Source: Limnohabitans sp.
Lineage (GTDB): Bacteria; Pseudomonadota; Gammaproteobacteria; Burkholderiales; Burkholderiaceae_C
Length of the DNA stretch: 33,041 nt
Assembly (NCBI GenBank): GCA_024642215.1
Contig: JAHEBO010000030.1
Location: forward strand, 1-33,041
Direction of reading: 5' to 3'
In this document: in pieces, positions 24,506 through 33,041 of the stretch
Numbering within the stretch: position 1 is the stretch's first letter
Layout of the letters: every line of letters begins with the position of its first letter
Translations under genes and position numbers: made by a program
The notes under the pieces: model-generated
The model's database searches: none
Seen by the model: the letters and a program-made list of their open reading frames with translations, nothing else
What the model was told of the DNA's origin: nothing

Positions 24506-25597
24506 ATGCGCATTTTGTCGACCTTTTTAGCCCTTCTGCTCTTGTGTTTTTCATTGGGCGTGCACGCCGCTGACGGCAAGAAAAAGAGCAAATCCAAAAC
24601 AGCCAAAGCCAGCACCGCAAGCCCTGCAACAGGACCGTCCTACGCCAAACGCAAGGACGTGAACGAGTGGGCTGAGCAAGTGGCGCAAGCCAACCAACTC
24701 GACGTCAAATGGGTCAAAGCACAATTGGCACAGGCACATCTGATTCCCAGCATTTCCAAGTTGATTTTGCCCCCCACCCAAAGCAGCAAGAAAAACTGGA
24801 GTGCATACCAAGCTCGCTTCATTGAACCCAAACGAATTCAGGCAGGTGTGCAGTTTTGGAAAGAAAACCAGAGCACCTTGGATCGCGCAGAACAGACCTT
24901 TGGGGTTCCGCCTTGGCTGGTTGTGGGCATCATCGGTGTTGAAACTTTTTATGGCCAACACACAGGCAATTTTCGGACTTTGGATGCCCTGAGTACATTG
25001 ACCTTTGACTTTCCCAAAGAACACCCGCGTGCCACAGAACGTCAGGCGTTTTTCTCCAAAGAACTGGCGCAGTTTTTAATGCTTGCGCACAAAGAAAAGG
25101 TCAAACCCAGCAGCATCAAGGGCAGTTATGCAGGTGCTTTGGGCTTGCCTCAATTCATGCCTTCCAGCTGGGCTAAGTTCGCCGTTGATTTTGATGGCGA
25201 CCAACACATCGATTTGTTCGCCAACAAGGCGGATGTCATTGGCTCGGTGGCCAACTACTTCAAGGCATTCCAATGGCAAAGCGGCATGCCTACCCACTAC
25301 CCCGTGGCTTTCAATCGGGAACTGCTGGACATGGACGCACTGATGGCGCCCGACATTTTGCCAAGCTTCAGCATCGCCAACTTTACGGCCAAAGGCGCTG
25401 TCATCGAAGGCGAAGCTCTTGCACACAAAGGCCCACTGGCTTTGATTGAATTGCTGAATGGCGATGACACGCCCAGCTATGTGGCTGGCACCGAAAATTT
25501 CTACGCCATCACGCGCTACAACTGGAGCAGTTATTACGCGATGGCTGTGATTGAGTTGGGGCAAGCCGTGGAAAACAAGATCAAAGCCAAACCTTGA
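24506..25597 (+). CDS. mltB: Lytic murein transglycosylase B family
   Basis: Periplasmic lytic transglycosylase that cleaves the MurNAc-GlcNAc bond of peptidoglycan with 1,6-anhydro-ring formation. 363 residues. A Sec signal peptide (MRILSTFLALLLLCFSLGVHA) is followed by a Lys-rich linker; there is no proper lipobox, so it is probably soluble rather than a lipoprotein. The catalytic Glu is Glu146 in GVETFYG; the GSYAGALGLPQFMPSSW motif of the SLT_2 domain lies at about 209-225, followed by the DFDGD segment that resembles the family EF-hand-like calcium site. All family hallmarks are intact. The start ATG follows AAGGG. A small gene begins 11 bp after its stop. Confidence 0.94.
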   Translation: MRILSTFLALLLLCFSLGVHAADGKKKSKSKTAKASTASPATGPSYAKRKDVNEWAEQVAQANQLDVKWVKAQLAQAHLIPSISKLILPPTQSSKKNWSAYQARFIEPKRIQAGVQFWKENQSTLDRAEQTFGVPPWLVVGIIGVETFYGQHTGNFRTLDALSTLTFDFPKEHPRATERQAFFSKELAQFLMLAHKEKVKPSSIKGSYAGALGLPQFMPSSWAKFAVDFDGDQHIDLFANKADVIGSVANYFKAFQWQSGMPTHYPVAFNRELLDMDALMAPDILPSFSIANFTAKGAVIEGEALAHKGPLALIELLNGDDTPSYVAGTENFYAITRYNWSSYYAMAVIELGQAVENKIKAKP

Positions 25598-25608
25598 GCG
25601 GATGCACC

Positions 25609-25830
25609 ATGAATCCTCTCAACCCCAAAAAATTAAACCTGACAAAGTGGACAGCCGTCAAACCTGTCGCAAAACAAAAACACTTCCTGGTCAGCAAAGT
25701 CATCCAACCTGATTTGCCCAACGCGCCAATTGAATTTGTAGAAATAGAGTCTGTTTTCTCTAAAGCAACTCAGATCATTCCATGGCGGGAATTACAAAAC
25801 GATGAGGCATGGCGGCAAGGTTGGGTCTGA
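25609..25830 (+). CDS. Small TIGR02450-type protein
   Basis: A 73-residue soluble protein, starting MNPLNPKKLNLTKWTAVKP and carrying the family pattern KWTAVxPxxKxKHFLVSKV and a Trp-rich C-terminus (IPWRELxNDEAWRQGWV). This fits the TIGR02450 group of tryptophan-containing small proteins of unknown function. I prefer the ATG at 25609; a TTG at 25594 overlapping the mltB stop would add five residues. Its close position after mltB suggests co-transcription. Its 3' end faces a convergent ABC ATPase gene with a hairpin spanning both ends. Confidence 0.8.
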   Translation: MNPLNPKKLNLTKWTAVKPVAKQKHFLVSKVIQPDLPNAPIEFVEIESVFSKATQIIPWRELQNDEAWRQGWV

Positions 25831-25858
25831 CCCTAAGGATGCAGCATGCAGGTCAGAC
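25825..25858. terminator. Bidirectional hairpin between convergent genes
   Basis: GTCTGACC (25825-25832) and GGTCAGAC (25851-25858) form a perfect 8-bp stem around an 18-nt loop that contains a smaller TGCA/TGCA pairing. The stem includes the stop codons of both converging genes, so a symmetric 3'-end element for both transcripts is likely. No long T-run is present. Confidence 0.5.
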
Positions 25859-26395
25859 ATGATCCAATGAAATGAGGTTGCACCATTGCAATCTGCTGTC
25901 CGCTTCATAATCTGCTATCAACCAAGCCCTCGACGAGTTGTCAGCCATGTCATTCAAAAATTTGCACAACACATTGATGGAAGCCTGGTCCAAAGCCGCA
26001 AAGGGCTGATCAAGACAAGTGATCGTTGAACCGCTGGCCAACAATGCCAGCAAACCAACTTTGCGACGGCTGCCTGTCGAAAGCATGTCTAGGCGCTTGT
26101 CCAAATGCTGCGTCATGCCTAGCGCCTCACACAAATCAAGGCACAAAGCTTCATGCCAGCGAGGACAAGGATTGCGCAAGTGCGCCCATACTTCCAAGGG
26201 TGTTTGTAAGTTGTACTCGGGTAATTTGAGGTCAAGGCAGAAGGCATCCGCAAGGGAATCTGACAACTGTCGCAGCAAACGGGTTTTACCGCTTCCTTCA
26301 TCGCCAGTCACTGCATTCAAGCCGGCGGCAATGCGCAGGCCCTCGAACTCGGCAACGACATGGGCTGATGTGTTCAGTAAGTTTTGAACGGGCAT
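25853..26395 (-). CDS. Small ABC-type ATPase with altered catalytic residues
   Basis: A 180-residue stand-alone ABC ATPase, closest in layout to short CcmA-like ATPases. Walker A GDEGSGKT is at 31-38, the signature appears as LSTGSRRK (105-112) and Walker B as TITCLDQ (124-130) followed by the D-loop ALD. The catalytic Glu is Gln130, and the switch His position after the last strand reads LIADYE without His. ATP binding is likely but hydrolysis may be slow or absent. There is no permease gene next to it; on its upstream side lie the alpha-E and ATP-grasp genes, 50 bp away, in the same direction. The function is unknown; I cannot name a family beyond ABC ATPase. Confidence 0.8.
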   Translation of the reverse strand: MPVQNLLNTSAHVVAEFEGLRIAAGLNAVTGDEGSGKTRLLRQLSDSLADAFCLDLKLPEYNLQTPLEVWAHLRNPCPRWHEALCLDLCEALGMTQHLDKRLDMLSTGSRRKVGLLALLASGSTITCLDQPFAALDQASINVLCKFLNDMADNSSRAWLIADYEADSRLQWCNLISLDHV

Positions 26396-26445
26396 GTTGC
26401 CATGTTACCAAGCCTGCAGGATAGAACTCGGCTTCTGAAAGATTT

Positions 26446-27477
26446 TCAGCCCACCTGTGGCATCAAAAACTCGCGACTGATTCTGCCGCCCAACACATTG
26501 ACGCGCTCCAAGAACTGCGTCAGATAGGCATGCAGGCCCGTGGCCAAAATTTCATCAATTCGGCCATAAGCCAAATCTGCACGCAATTTACCCGCATGTC
26601 GCAAAGTTTCGCTTTGCATGTTGCCTGTCACTGCTTCTAAATTGTTGACCACCTCGTTCAAACTGGCGTGCAAAGAACGCGGCATGTCGGGTCGCAAAAT
26701 CAGTAATTCCGCAACACGGTCTGGGCGAATCACATCGCGGTAAACCTTGCGGTAAATTTCAAAGCCACTGACGCTGCGCAAGATGGCGCTCCAGTGATAG
26801 AAGTCAAACTCTTGCGAGCCATCCAAAGCCACTTCAGGCACCATGCCTTGCGCTTGCATTTGAGACGTCAACGCAGGCGACATGATGGGTGACACAGGCA
26901 ACGCGCCAAATCGATCGTTTTGTGCCGCATGAAACTTCACATCGACCAAACGCGCGGTGTTGTCGGCACGCTCCAAGAAAGTACCTAGGCGCATAAAGTG
27001 CAAGGACTCGTCCATCAACATGGTGCCTACAGTTACGCCGCGTGACAGATGTGATCTGAACTTGACCCATTCAAAAAATTTGCCTGGATCTGCATCAAAC
27101 TCACCCGAGCGAATCATGCGATTGACTTCCAACCAGGTTTGATTTTGGGTTTCCCAAACTTCGGTGGTGAGGGCACCGCGAACAGCACGTGCGTTTTCTC
27201 GTGCAGCACGCAAGCAAGAAATGATGGAGGAAGGATTATTGGGGTCCATCACCATGAACTGCATCACATGGTGCGGCGTCACCTCCCCATGTAACTGGGT
27301 GTAGGCAGGCAGCAATTCACTGATGGACAGCAAGCCTTCCCAGCCCGATTGCACAGTGGCACTGGACTGTGGCAACAAGGAGGTTTCATAGCTCACATTC
27401 AACATGCGTGCGGTGTTTTCGGCGCGCTCTGTGTAGCGCGACATCCAAAACAAGTGATCTGCGGTACGGCTTAGCAT
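26446..27477 (-). CDS. Alpha-E domain protein (DUF403)
   Basis: All-helical protein of 343 residues with the family start MLSRTADHLFWMSRYTERAENTARML and internal motifs MxFMRLGTFLERADNTARLVDVK (about 175-198) and YRKVYRDVIRPDRVAELLIL (about 242-261). Comparative genomics of ATP-grasp systems places alpha-E proteins with circularly permuted ATP-grasp and transglutaminase-like genes in a predicted peptide-forming or peptide-tagging system, whose chemistry is unproven. It lies 52 bp after the ATP-grasp gene, consistent with an operon. Only a weak AAAGA ribosome binding site is seen. No catalytic residues are known. Confidence 0.93.
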   Translation of the reverse strand: MLSRTADHLFWMSRYTERAENTARMLNVSYETSLLPQSSATVQSGWEGLLSISELLPAYTQLHGEVTPHHVMQFMVMDPNNPSSIISCLRAARENARAVRGALTTEVWETQNQTWLEVNRMIRSGEFDADPGKFFEWVKFRSHLSRGVTVGTMLMDESLHFMRLGTFLERADNTARLVDVKFHAAQNDRFGALPVSPIMSPALTSQMQAQGMVPEVALDGSQEFDFYHWSAILRSVSGFEIYRKVYRDVIRPDRVAELLILRPDMPRSLHASLNEVVNNLEAVTGNMQSETLRHAGKLRADLAYGRIDEILATGLHAYLTQFLERVNVLGGRISREFLMPQVG

Positions 27478-27529
27478 GAGTCGTCTTTCAAATTCTTAAA
27501 GTGTGTGCAATGGCTGGCGATGGTTTAGA

Positions 27530-28981
27530 TCAAGCCTGCAAGATCCAGGTGTCTTTGGTACCACCGCCCTGCGACGAATTGACCACCAAGGAGCCTTCTT
27601 TCAAAGCCACACGGGTTAAGCCACCCGGTACCATTTGCACGGTGCGACCGCTGAGCACAAAGGGTCGCAAATCAATGTGCCGTGGGGCCACGCCACTTTC
27701 GACGTACGTGGGGCAACTCGACAAACTCAAGGTCGGTTGTGCAATGTAGCCAGAAGGATTGGCCAACAAAGCTGCGCGGAAGTTTTCAATTTCGGCTTTG
27801 GTCGATGCCGGCCCCACCAACATGCCGTACCCCCCTGCCCCGTGCACCTCCTTGACCACCAAGTCTTTCAAATTGGCCAAGGTATAAGCCAAGTCGTCGG
27901 GCTTGCGGCACATGAAGGTCGGCACGTTGTTCAAAATGGGTTTTTCGCCCAAATAGAACTCGATCATTTGCGGCACGTAGGGGTAGATCGATTTGTCGTC
28001 AGCCACGCCTGTGCCAACGGCATTGCAAATGGCCACGTTGCCCGCCCGGTAAGCATCCATCAAACCTGCACAACCCAAGGTCGAGGTAGGCCTGAAAACT
28101 TGAGGGTCCAAGAAGTCGTCGTCAACGCGGCGGTAAATGACATCCACTTTTTTAGGACCCCGAGTGGTGCGCATGTACACAAACTGATCTTTGACAAACA
28201 AGTCTTGACCTTCCACCAACTCCACACCCATTTGTTGCGCTAGGAATGCGTGCTCAAAATAAGCGCTGTTGTACATGCCGGGCGTGAGCACCACCACAGT
28301 GGGCTCTGCAGAAGAAACCGGGCTGGAGGCCCGCAAAGTTTCTAGCAACAAGTCGGGGTAATGCGCCACAGGCGCCACCCGGTGACGACTGAACAATTCG
28401 GGGAACAAACGCATCATCATCTTGCGGTCTTCGAGCATGTAGCTCACGCCGCTGGGAACGCGCAAATTGTCTTCGAGCACATAGTACTCGCCCTCACCTT
28501 GTGCATTGGGCGCTCGCACAATGTCAATGCCGCTGATGTGTGAGTAAATTTGGTGCGGCACATCGACGCCCACCATCTCGGGGCGGAACTGCGCATTGTT
28601 CAGAATTTGATCGGCAGGAATGATGCCCGCTTTGATGATTTCTTGATCGTGGTAAACATCATGAATGAAGCGATTCAGGGCGGTGACGCGTTGCACCAAG
28701 CCCTTTTCCATGCTTTGCCACTCATGGGCTGGAATGATGCGGGGAATCAGGTCAAACGGAATGAGGCGCTCTGTGCCAGAGCCACTCTCGTCTTTGTCAC
28801 CATACACGGCAAACGTAATGCCCACCCGCCGAAAAATCATTTCGGCTTCTTCTCGCCGTGCCAGCATCGAGCTGTCGGTCTGCCCTGCTAACCACTCCGC
28901 ATAAGCTTTGTAATGGGCTCTGACAGGACTGCCCGGCTGGGTGGCCGACGCCTGAATGTACATTTCATCAAATTGCTGCAT
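27530..28981 (-). CDS. Circularly permuted type 2 ATP-grasp protein (DUF404/DUF407)
   Basis: Predicted ATP-dependent carboxylate-amine ligase, 483 residues, cytoplasmic. Family signatures include RLIPFDLIPRIIPAHEW (about 90-106), YYVLEDNLRVPSGVSYMLEDR (about 180-200), VDVIYRRVDDDFLDP, and the late VVKEVHGAGGYGMLVGP glycine loop that forms part of the permuted nucleotide site, followed by HIDLRPFVLSG. The start ATG is preceded by AGGAG at about nine nt. It probably leads a unit with the alpha-E gene and perhaps the ABC ATPase. By established comparative analysis the family partners alpha-E and transglutaminase proteins, the latter being present here beyond comEC. Substrate is unknown. Confidence 0.95.
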   Translation of the reverse strand: MQQFDEMYIQASATQPGSPVRAHYKAYAEWLAGQTDSSMLARREEAEMIFRRVGITFAVYGDKDESGSGTERLIPFDLIPRIIPAHEWQSMEKGLVQRVTALNRFIHDVYHDQEIIKAGIIPADQILNNAQFRPEMVGVDVPHQIYSHISGIDIVRAPNAQGEGEYYVLEDNLRVPSGVSYMLEDRKMMMRLFPELFSRHRVAPVAHYPDLLLETLRASSPVSSAEPTVVVLTPGMYNSAYFEHAFLAQQMGVELVEGQDLFVKDQFVYMRTTRGPKKVDVIYRRVDDDFLDPQVFRPTSTLGCAGLMDAYRAGNVAICNAVGTGVADDKSIYPYVPQMIEFYLGEKPILNNVPTFMCRKPDDLAYTLANLKDLVVKEVHGAGGYGMLVGPASTKAEIENFRAALLANPSGYIAQPTLSLSSCPTYVESGVAPRHIDLRPFVLSGRTVQMVPGGLTRVALKEGSLVVNSSQGGGTKDTWILQA

Positions 28982-29041
28982 CTGACTTCACTCCTGTTTC
29001 TTGAAAAGCAAGATGCATACCCGCACCCCTGCACCCAAACC

Positions 29042-31600
29042 CTAGTCTTCTGGCGCCTTGAAATGCCAGTAGCGTCGCCTGACATCACGCTCACAGTCTA
29101 GCCGTTGCGGCCACTGGCTTTGCCAATAGGCTGCGCCGCAGACCGTTGACTGGGCCAGGGGCACCCCCAATTGGGCATACCGCGAGACTACTTGTGGCGC
29201 CGGATGGCCATATCGATTGCGATAGCCCGCTTGGACCAGGGCCCATTGCGGCTTCAGCGTTTGCACAAAGTCAAAGGTCGACGATGTTTGGCTGCCATGG
29301 TGTGGCACCAACAAAAAGTCGACAGGAAGAAGCCCATTTGCGTGCAACAAGGCCAACTCCTGCGGCGCCTCAATATCGCCTACCAGCAAAGCACTGCCGC
29401 CCTGTGCATCATGCCCTTGCGGCGAATGATTGCCTTGACTTGCGTCAACTCTCAAGACACAACTGAGCCCATTCGACGTTTTGGCTTGCTTGTAATCGTC
29501 AGGGGTTGGGTGCAACACTTCAAATCGAACGCCATCCCATGTCCATTGCTGTCCCGCAGCGCATCGATGCACATCGCGCATTTGTAACAGAGGGTGCCCG
29601 TCCTCCAACGAAGCCCACAAATCAGCATGCAGATGCGCCGCCAAGACTGATGTTGCACCGCCTGTGTGATCGCTGTCGCGGTGGCTCAACATCAAACGGT
29701 CTAACACAACACCCATGCGCGCCATGAAGGGCACCAGGACCCGCTGACCGGCGTCAGCATTCTCATCCCATGCCGGTCCTGTGTCGTACAACAAGCTATG
29801 GTGTGCCGTTCTGAGCAAAACCGCGTTGCCTTGACCAATGTCGAGTGCCCACACATCAAACTGGCCCCATGCCGGCTTGGGCGCTTGCCACAAGCAAACA
29901 GGCACCAGCCACAACACCCCCCAACAGCGAACAGCCCAAGGCCACGCCTGGAAACAAGTCAATCCACCCAACACAGCCAGCAGTGTCAGCGCCAAGGGTG
30001 CTTGCGCGAAGTGCCATACCCCTGCAGGCCATTCGGCAAGCCATACCAACAAACCCATCAAAGGTTGAAATGACGCCGCTGCCACTTGCCACAGGGGATG
30101 CCACACCAAGCCAGCCAGAGCCAAGGGCGTGACACACAAGGTCACCCACGGAATGGCGACCAAATTGGCCAACAAACCTGACAAAGACAGCTGGCCAAAA
30201 AACAAAATGGACAAGGGCGCCAAAGCCACGGTCACCACCCATTGTTCGCGAGCCAATGATTTCAAGTGCGCCAGCAGGGATGTGACCATCATGATGCGAA
30301 ATGATGCAAATCGATCTTTGCGCACCAATTCAGTGTCTAGATCAGCCAAATTGGTGCGCACATGGACCGGCCGAGGTTCTGAAAGAATCAGCGCCCCCAC
30401 CGCGACAAAGCTCAACCAAAAACTGGCTTGCAACAAAGCCCATGGATCCCAGAAAGCCACTCCCCACAAGGCCCATCCCCAGACCCAATACCAAGGCCAT
30501 CGCAAACCTAGCCCTCGCAGCAAGCTCATCACCCACAACATCAGGATGGTGCGCTGTGCTGGCAGGCCCCACCCACAAAAAATGGCATACCCACTGGCGA
30601 TCATCACGCCCCCGATGGATGCCACAAGGGGCGCTGGAATGCGCAGGCAAAGCCAGGTTCCGCGACTTGCAGACCAACGCCAGATTCGTGCAATCAGCAC
30701 AGACGCAAGCCATGCCAGCATGGTGATGTGCAAGCCTGAGATACTCATCAAATGCGCAACGCCGGTATTTCTAAAGGTCTGCCAATCGGCAGGGGCAATG
30801 GCCGCTTGATCTCCCATCACCAAGGCAGCGATCAAGCCCGCAGACGCGTGTGGTCCAAACGAACTTGTGCGCAATGTTGACGCTATTTGAGCCCGGACGT
30901 GATGGCGAAGTTGAGCCACCGGGTAGCGCCATGAGCTGCTGAGCTTGCGTGGCGGCAGCTGACTTTTACCAGCGCGAATGCTGCCAGTGGCCATGATCCC
31001 CTGCTCCCATAAGCGCAACTCTTCGTCAAAGCCCCCTGGATTGAGACTGCCATGCGGCAATTTGAGCCGAACCTGAAACTGCCATTGATCGCCAGGGGCA
31101 AGGCTTTGCCACAGCGGCAAGTCCATGCTGGTGGGAGCCTCCCACTCGGACCATGTGAGTTCAAGCCATTCAGGCACTTTGACCTCTGCATTGGAGCCTA
31201 CTGTGTAGGCACGCAGTGCCCTGCCCTGAAACTTCACACCGTGGTTGCCATCGTGCGGCAGTGACGCCACTTCCACCACCATGCGCAAGTCTTGCCCCTC
31301 CAGGAGAGGGTCTAGGGCATCCTGCATTTGATACCAACATCGAAGGTTGACAAAAGACATTGAAAGCAATGCGATGGCGCTGCAAACCGCCAGTCGAAAT
31401 AAGACCGTGCGCACGGCTTGCCAAGTACGAAGCCACCCTGAACGGGCAAGCCAATGGGCCATTGCAAGCAAACCCACAGCAACAGCGGCGCCCCCCAAAC
31501 TTGATGACAAACGCCACACGTTGGCCTGCTGCAATTGCAAGACCGTTCCTAAGAGCCAGGCCCCCACCCACCAGGGCACCCACTGCCAAACGTGCCCCAT
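29042..31600 (-). CDS. comEC: DNA uptake channel ComEC/Rec2
   Basis: Inner-membrane protein that carries single-stranded DNA into the cytoplasm during natural transformation. About 852 residues. Order: N-terminal helices and OB-like DUF4131 segment (about 1-200), the Competence domain with many helices including the GVAHLMSISGLHITMLAW motif (about 255-272), and a C-terminal metallo-beta-lactamase domain with DIGQGNAVLL (about 587) and the metal motif SHRDSDHTGG. The ATG at 31600 follows GGAG and starts MGHVWQWVPWW; a longer frame from 31624 lacks such a site. Its presence suggests competence, though no other com or pil genes are in the window. It is placed between the ATP-grasp and transglutaminase genes and divergent from the latter. 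Confidence 0.95.
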   Translation of the reverse strand: MGHVWQWVPWWVGAWLLGTVLQLQQANVWRLSSSLGGAAVAVGLLAMAHWLARSGWLRTWQAVRTVLFRLAVCSAIALLSMSFVNLRCWYQMQDALDPLLEGQDLRMVVEVASLPHDGNHGVKFQGRALRAYTVGSNAEVKVPEWLELTWSEWEAPTSMDLPLWQSLAPGDQWQFQVRLKLPHGSLNPGGFDEELRLWEQGIMATGSIRAGKSQLPPRKLSSSWRYPVAQLRHHVRAQIASTLRTSSFGPHASAGLIAALVMGDQAAIAPADWQTFRNTGVAHLMSISGLHITMLAWLASVLIARIWRWSASRGTWLCLRIPAPLVASIGGVMIASGYAIFCGWGLPAQRTILMLWVMSLLRGLGLRWPWYWVWGWALWGVAFWDPWALLQASFWLSFVAVGALILSEPRPVHVRTNLADLDTELVRKDRFASFRIMMVTSLLAHLKSLAREQWVVTVALAPLSILFFGQLSLSGLLANLVAIPWVTLCVTPLALAGLVWHPLWQVAAASFQPLMGLLVWLAEWPAGVWHFAQAPLALTLLAVLGGLTCFQAWPWAVRCWGVLWLVPVCLWQAPKPAWGQFDVWALDIGQGNAVLLRTAHHSLLYDTGPAWDENADAGQRVLVPFMARMGVVLDRLMLSHRDSDHTGGATSVLAAHLHADLWASLEDGHPLLQMRDVHRCAAGQQWTWDGVRFEVLHPTPDDYKQAKTSNGLSCVLRVDASQGNHSPQGHDAQGGSALLVGDIEAPQELALLHANGLLPVDFLLVPHHGSQTSSTFDFVQTLKPQWALVQAGYRNRYGHPAPQVVSRYAQLGVPLAQSTVCGAAYWQSQWPQRLDCERDVRRRYWHFKAPED

Positions 31601-31701
31601 GTTTGCTCCTTTTCGCCTGGCCAAGCATGGCGCGGCTTTTGCTAGTTTAGACAGCCCGAGCTGCTATTTCGATGCAGCCGCTGTTGCGCTTACTTGCATT
31701 T

Positions 31702-33041
31702 ATGTCCATACACGTCGCACTGCACCACGTTACGCACTACCGTTACGACCGCCCCGTTCAATTGGGCCCGCAAGTCATTCGCCTGCGACCCGCTCCGCAC
31801 AGCCGAAGCCACATCCTGTCTTACAGCCTAAAGGTTGAACCCACAGAGCACTTCATCAACTGGCAACAAGACCCTTTCTCCAATTACCAAGCACGCCTGG
31901 TCTTTCCGAAAAAAACCACCGAATTCAAAGTGACCGTCGATTTGGTCACCGAAATGGCCGTCTTCAATCCCTTCGACTTTTTCTTGGAACCCAGTGCCGA
32001 GCATGTGCCCTTGACATATGCACCCGCTTTGAAAGAGGAACTCAACAGCTATTTGGAAAAGCTGCCACGCACCCCGCTGTTTAAAAAATACCTGTGCTCG
32101 CTGGACAGACGTCGCCAAAGAACCATCGACTTTTTGGTGCAAATCAACCAACGGGTCTACACCGACATCGGCTACCTCATTCGCATGGCACCAGGTGTGC
32201 AAACTCCCGATGAAACCTTGCGACTCAAGAGTGGTTCATGCCGTGATTCCGCGTGGCTGCTGGTGCAACTCATGCGCCACATGGGCTTGGCCGCACGCTT
32301 TGTGTCAGGTTACTTGATTCAACTCACACCCGACGTGAAATCGCTCGATGGCCCCAGCGGTACAGAAGTTGACTTCACAGATTTGCATGCGTGGTGCGAA
32401 GTGTATTTACCGGGTGCAGGCTGGGTCGGCTTAGACCCCACTTCAGGTTTGTTGGCTGGGGAAGGCCATATTCCTTTGGCATGTACACCACAGCCTTCTG
32501 GCGCGGCGCCCATCGAAGGTTTGATGGATGAAGCCGAGGTTGAATTCAGCCACGAAATGGCCGTCACGCGCATTTACGAATCACCCCGCGTCACAAAGCC
32601 TTACTCCGAAGAACAATGGTCAGACGTGCTGGCACTGGGTGAACAAGTCGACGAACAGTTGATCGCGGGCGATGTGCGCCTGACGATGGGCGGCGAGCCC
32701 ACCTTTGTGGCCACAGAAAATCGTGATGCTGCAGAATGGAACACTGATGCCTTGGGACCGACCAAACGCGGCTTGGCCACAGAATTGGTCCACAAACTGC
32801 GTCAGCAATATGGCCAAGGTGGGTTTCTGCATTTTGGCCAAGGCAAGTGGTATCCGGGCGAACAACTGCCGCGTTGGGCGCTCAGCATTTATTGGCGTGC
32901 AGATGGTCAGCCATGCTGGCAAGATCCCACACTGTTTGCAGATGAGCGTGAAGCGCATCATTACACGCCGCAAGACGCCAAGCGATTCTTAACAGGCCTG
33001 GCCACTGAACTGGGCGTCTCGACTGGTCACATCACACCCGG
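31702..33041 (+). CDS. Transglutaminase-like/DUF2126 protein (3' end outside window)
   Basis: The first 446 codons are present and the frame is open to the edge. The N-terminal beta domain (MSIHVALHHVTHYRYDRPVQ, about 1-110) is the bacterial transglutaminase N-terminal domain; the papain-like core has Cys180 in SGSCRDSAW, His229 in FTDLHAWCEVY and Asp245 in GLDPTSG, a full triad. From about 290 (VTRIYESPRVTKPY, later LTMGGEPTFV and FGQGKWYPGEQLPRWAL) it enters DUF2126; full-length family members reach about 1,100 residues. Such proteins accompany alpha-E and circularly permuted ATP-grasp genes, as here, and are predicted peptidases or amide-bond enzymes. The ATG at 31702 matches family starts but has no visible ribosome binding site. 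The 101-bp spacer to comEC must hold both promoters. Confidence 0.94.
   Translation, partial: MSIHVALHHVTHYRYDRPVQLGPQVIRLRPAPHSRSHILSYSLKVEPTEHFINWQQDPFSNYQARLVFPKKTTEFKVTVDLVTEMAVFNPFDFFLEPSAEHVPLTYAPALKEELNSYLEKLPRTPLFKKYLCSLDRRRQRTIDFLVQINQRVYTDIGYLIRMAPGVQTPDETLRLKSGSCRDSAWLLVQLMRHMGLAARFVSGYLIQLTPDVKSLDGPSGTEVDFTDLHAWCEVYLPGAGWVGLDPTSGLLAGEGHIPLACTPQPSGAAPIEGLMDEAEVEFSHEMAVTRIYESPRVTKPYSEEQWSDVLALGEQVDEQLIAGDVRLTMGGEPTFVATENRDAAEWNTDALGPTKRGLATELVHKLRQQYGQGGFLHFGQGKWYPGEQLPRWALSIYWRADGQPCWQDPTLFADEREAHHYTPQDAKRFLTGLATELGVSTGHITP

Noticed and set aside
24551-25024. 157-codon open frame antisense to mltB
   Set aside because: Antisense shadow; mltB on the plus strand has the complete signal peptide and catalytic motifs.
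1-33041. CRISPR arrays, tRNA, rRNA, insertion sequences, attachment sites
   Set aside because: No regularly spaced repeats, no cloverleaf or rRNA-like stretch and no transposase or integrase frame was noticed; short tRNAs would need a dedicated scan but there is little non-coding room.

Overview
The window reads as a free-living betaproteobacterium of the order Burkholderiales, most like the family Comamonadaceae. This is inferred from gene content and order: paired cphA'/cphA with the DUF1854 and ABC genes, an etfBA/acyl-CoA dehydrogenase/nitronate monooxygenase run, and the alpha-E/circularly permuted ATP-grasp/transglutaminase set. No sequence search was run. It looks like ordinary chromosome: dense coding, short gaps, and no insertion sequences, phage genes, CRISPR, rRNA or tRNA that I could see.

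Layout. 1-1325: last codons of dnaK, then dnaJ and a terminator-like hairpin. 1378-4431: a beta-CASP metallo-beta-lactamase RNase and an EptA/MCR-type phosphoethanolamine transferase. 4426-12221: cyanophycin locus. A DUF1854 gene and a large ABC exporter (with an extra N-terminal zinc-ribbon module) point left; cphA' and cphA point right from a shared 186-bp divergent region. CphA supplies the polymerase; the CphA' paralogue here has a degraded, C-terminally truncated Mur-ligase part.

12214-17963 (minus strand): etfB, etfA, a long acyl-CoA dehydrogenase, a nitronate monooxygenase and an acyltransferase-3 membrane protein, probably one transcription unit for acyl-CoA oxidation feeding electrons to ETF. 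17964-18262: a 299-bp divergent control region with two clear inverted repeats. 18263-22153 (plus strand): a tripartite TRAP transporter (dctP, dctQ, dctM) followed by an HSL-type alpha/beta hydrolase, which suggests uptake of an organic acid and hydrolysis of an ester. A T-tailed hairpin sits between dctP and dctQ.

22171-24417 (minus): an MscS-type channel and a class II histone-deacetylase-like amidohydrolase. 24506-25830 (plus): a soluble lytic transglycosylase of the MltB family and a small TIGR02450-type protein. 25853-31600 (minus): a small, catalytically odd ABC ATPase, an alpha-E protein, a circularly permuted ATP-grasp protein and ComEC. 31702-end (plus): a transglutaminase/DUF2126 protein cut by the window edge. 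The alpha-E, ATP-grasp and transglutaminase genes form a recognised but functionally unassigned peptide-ligase-like set, here split by comEC.

The strongest leads are the decayed CphA' next to an intact CphA, the two operators in the etf/TRAP divergent region, the two intra-operon terminators, and the ABC ATPase lacking its catalytic Glu and switch His beside the ATP-grasp/alpha-E genes.
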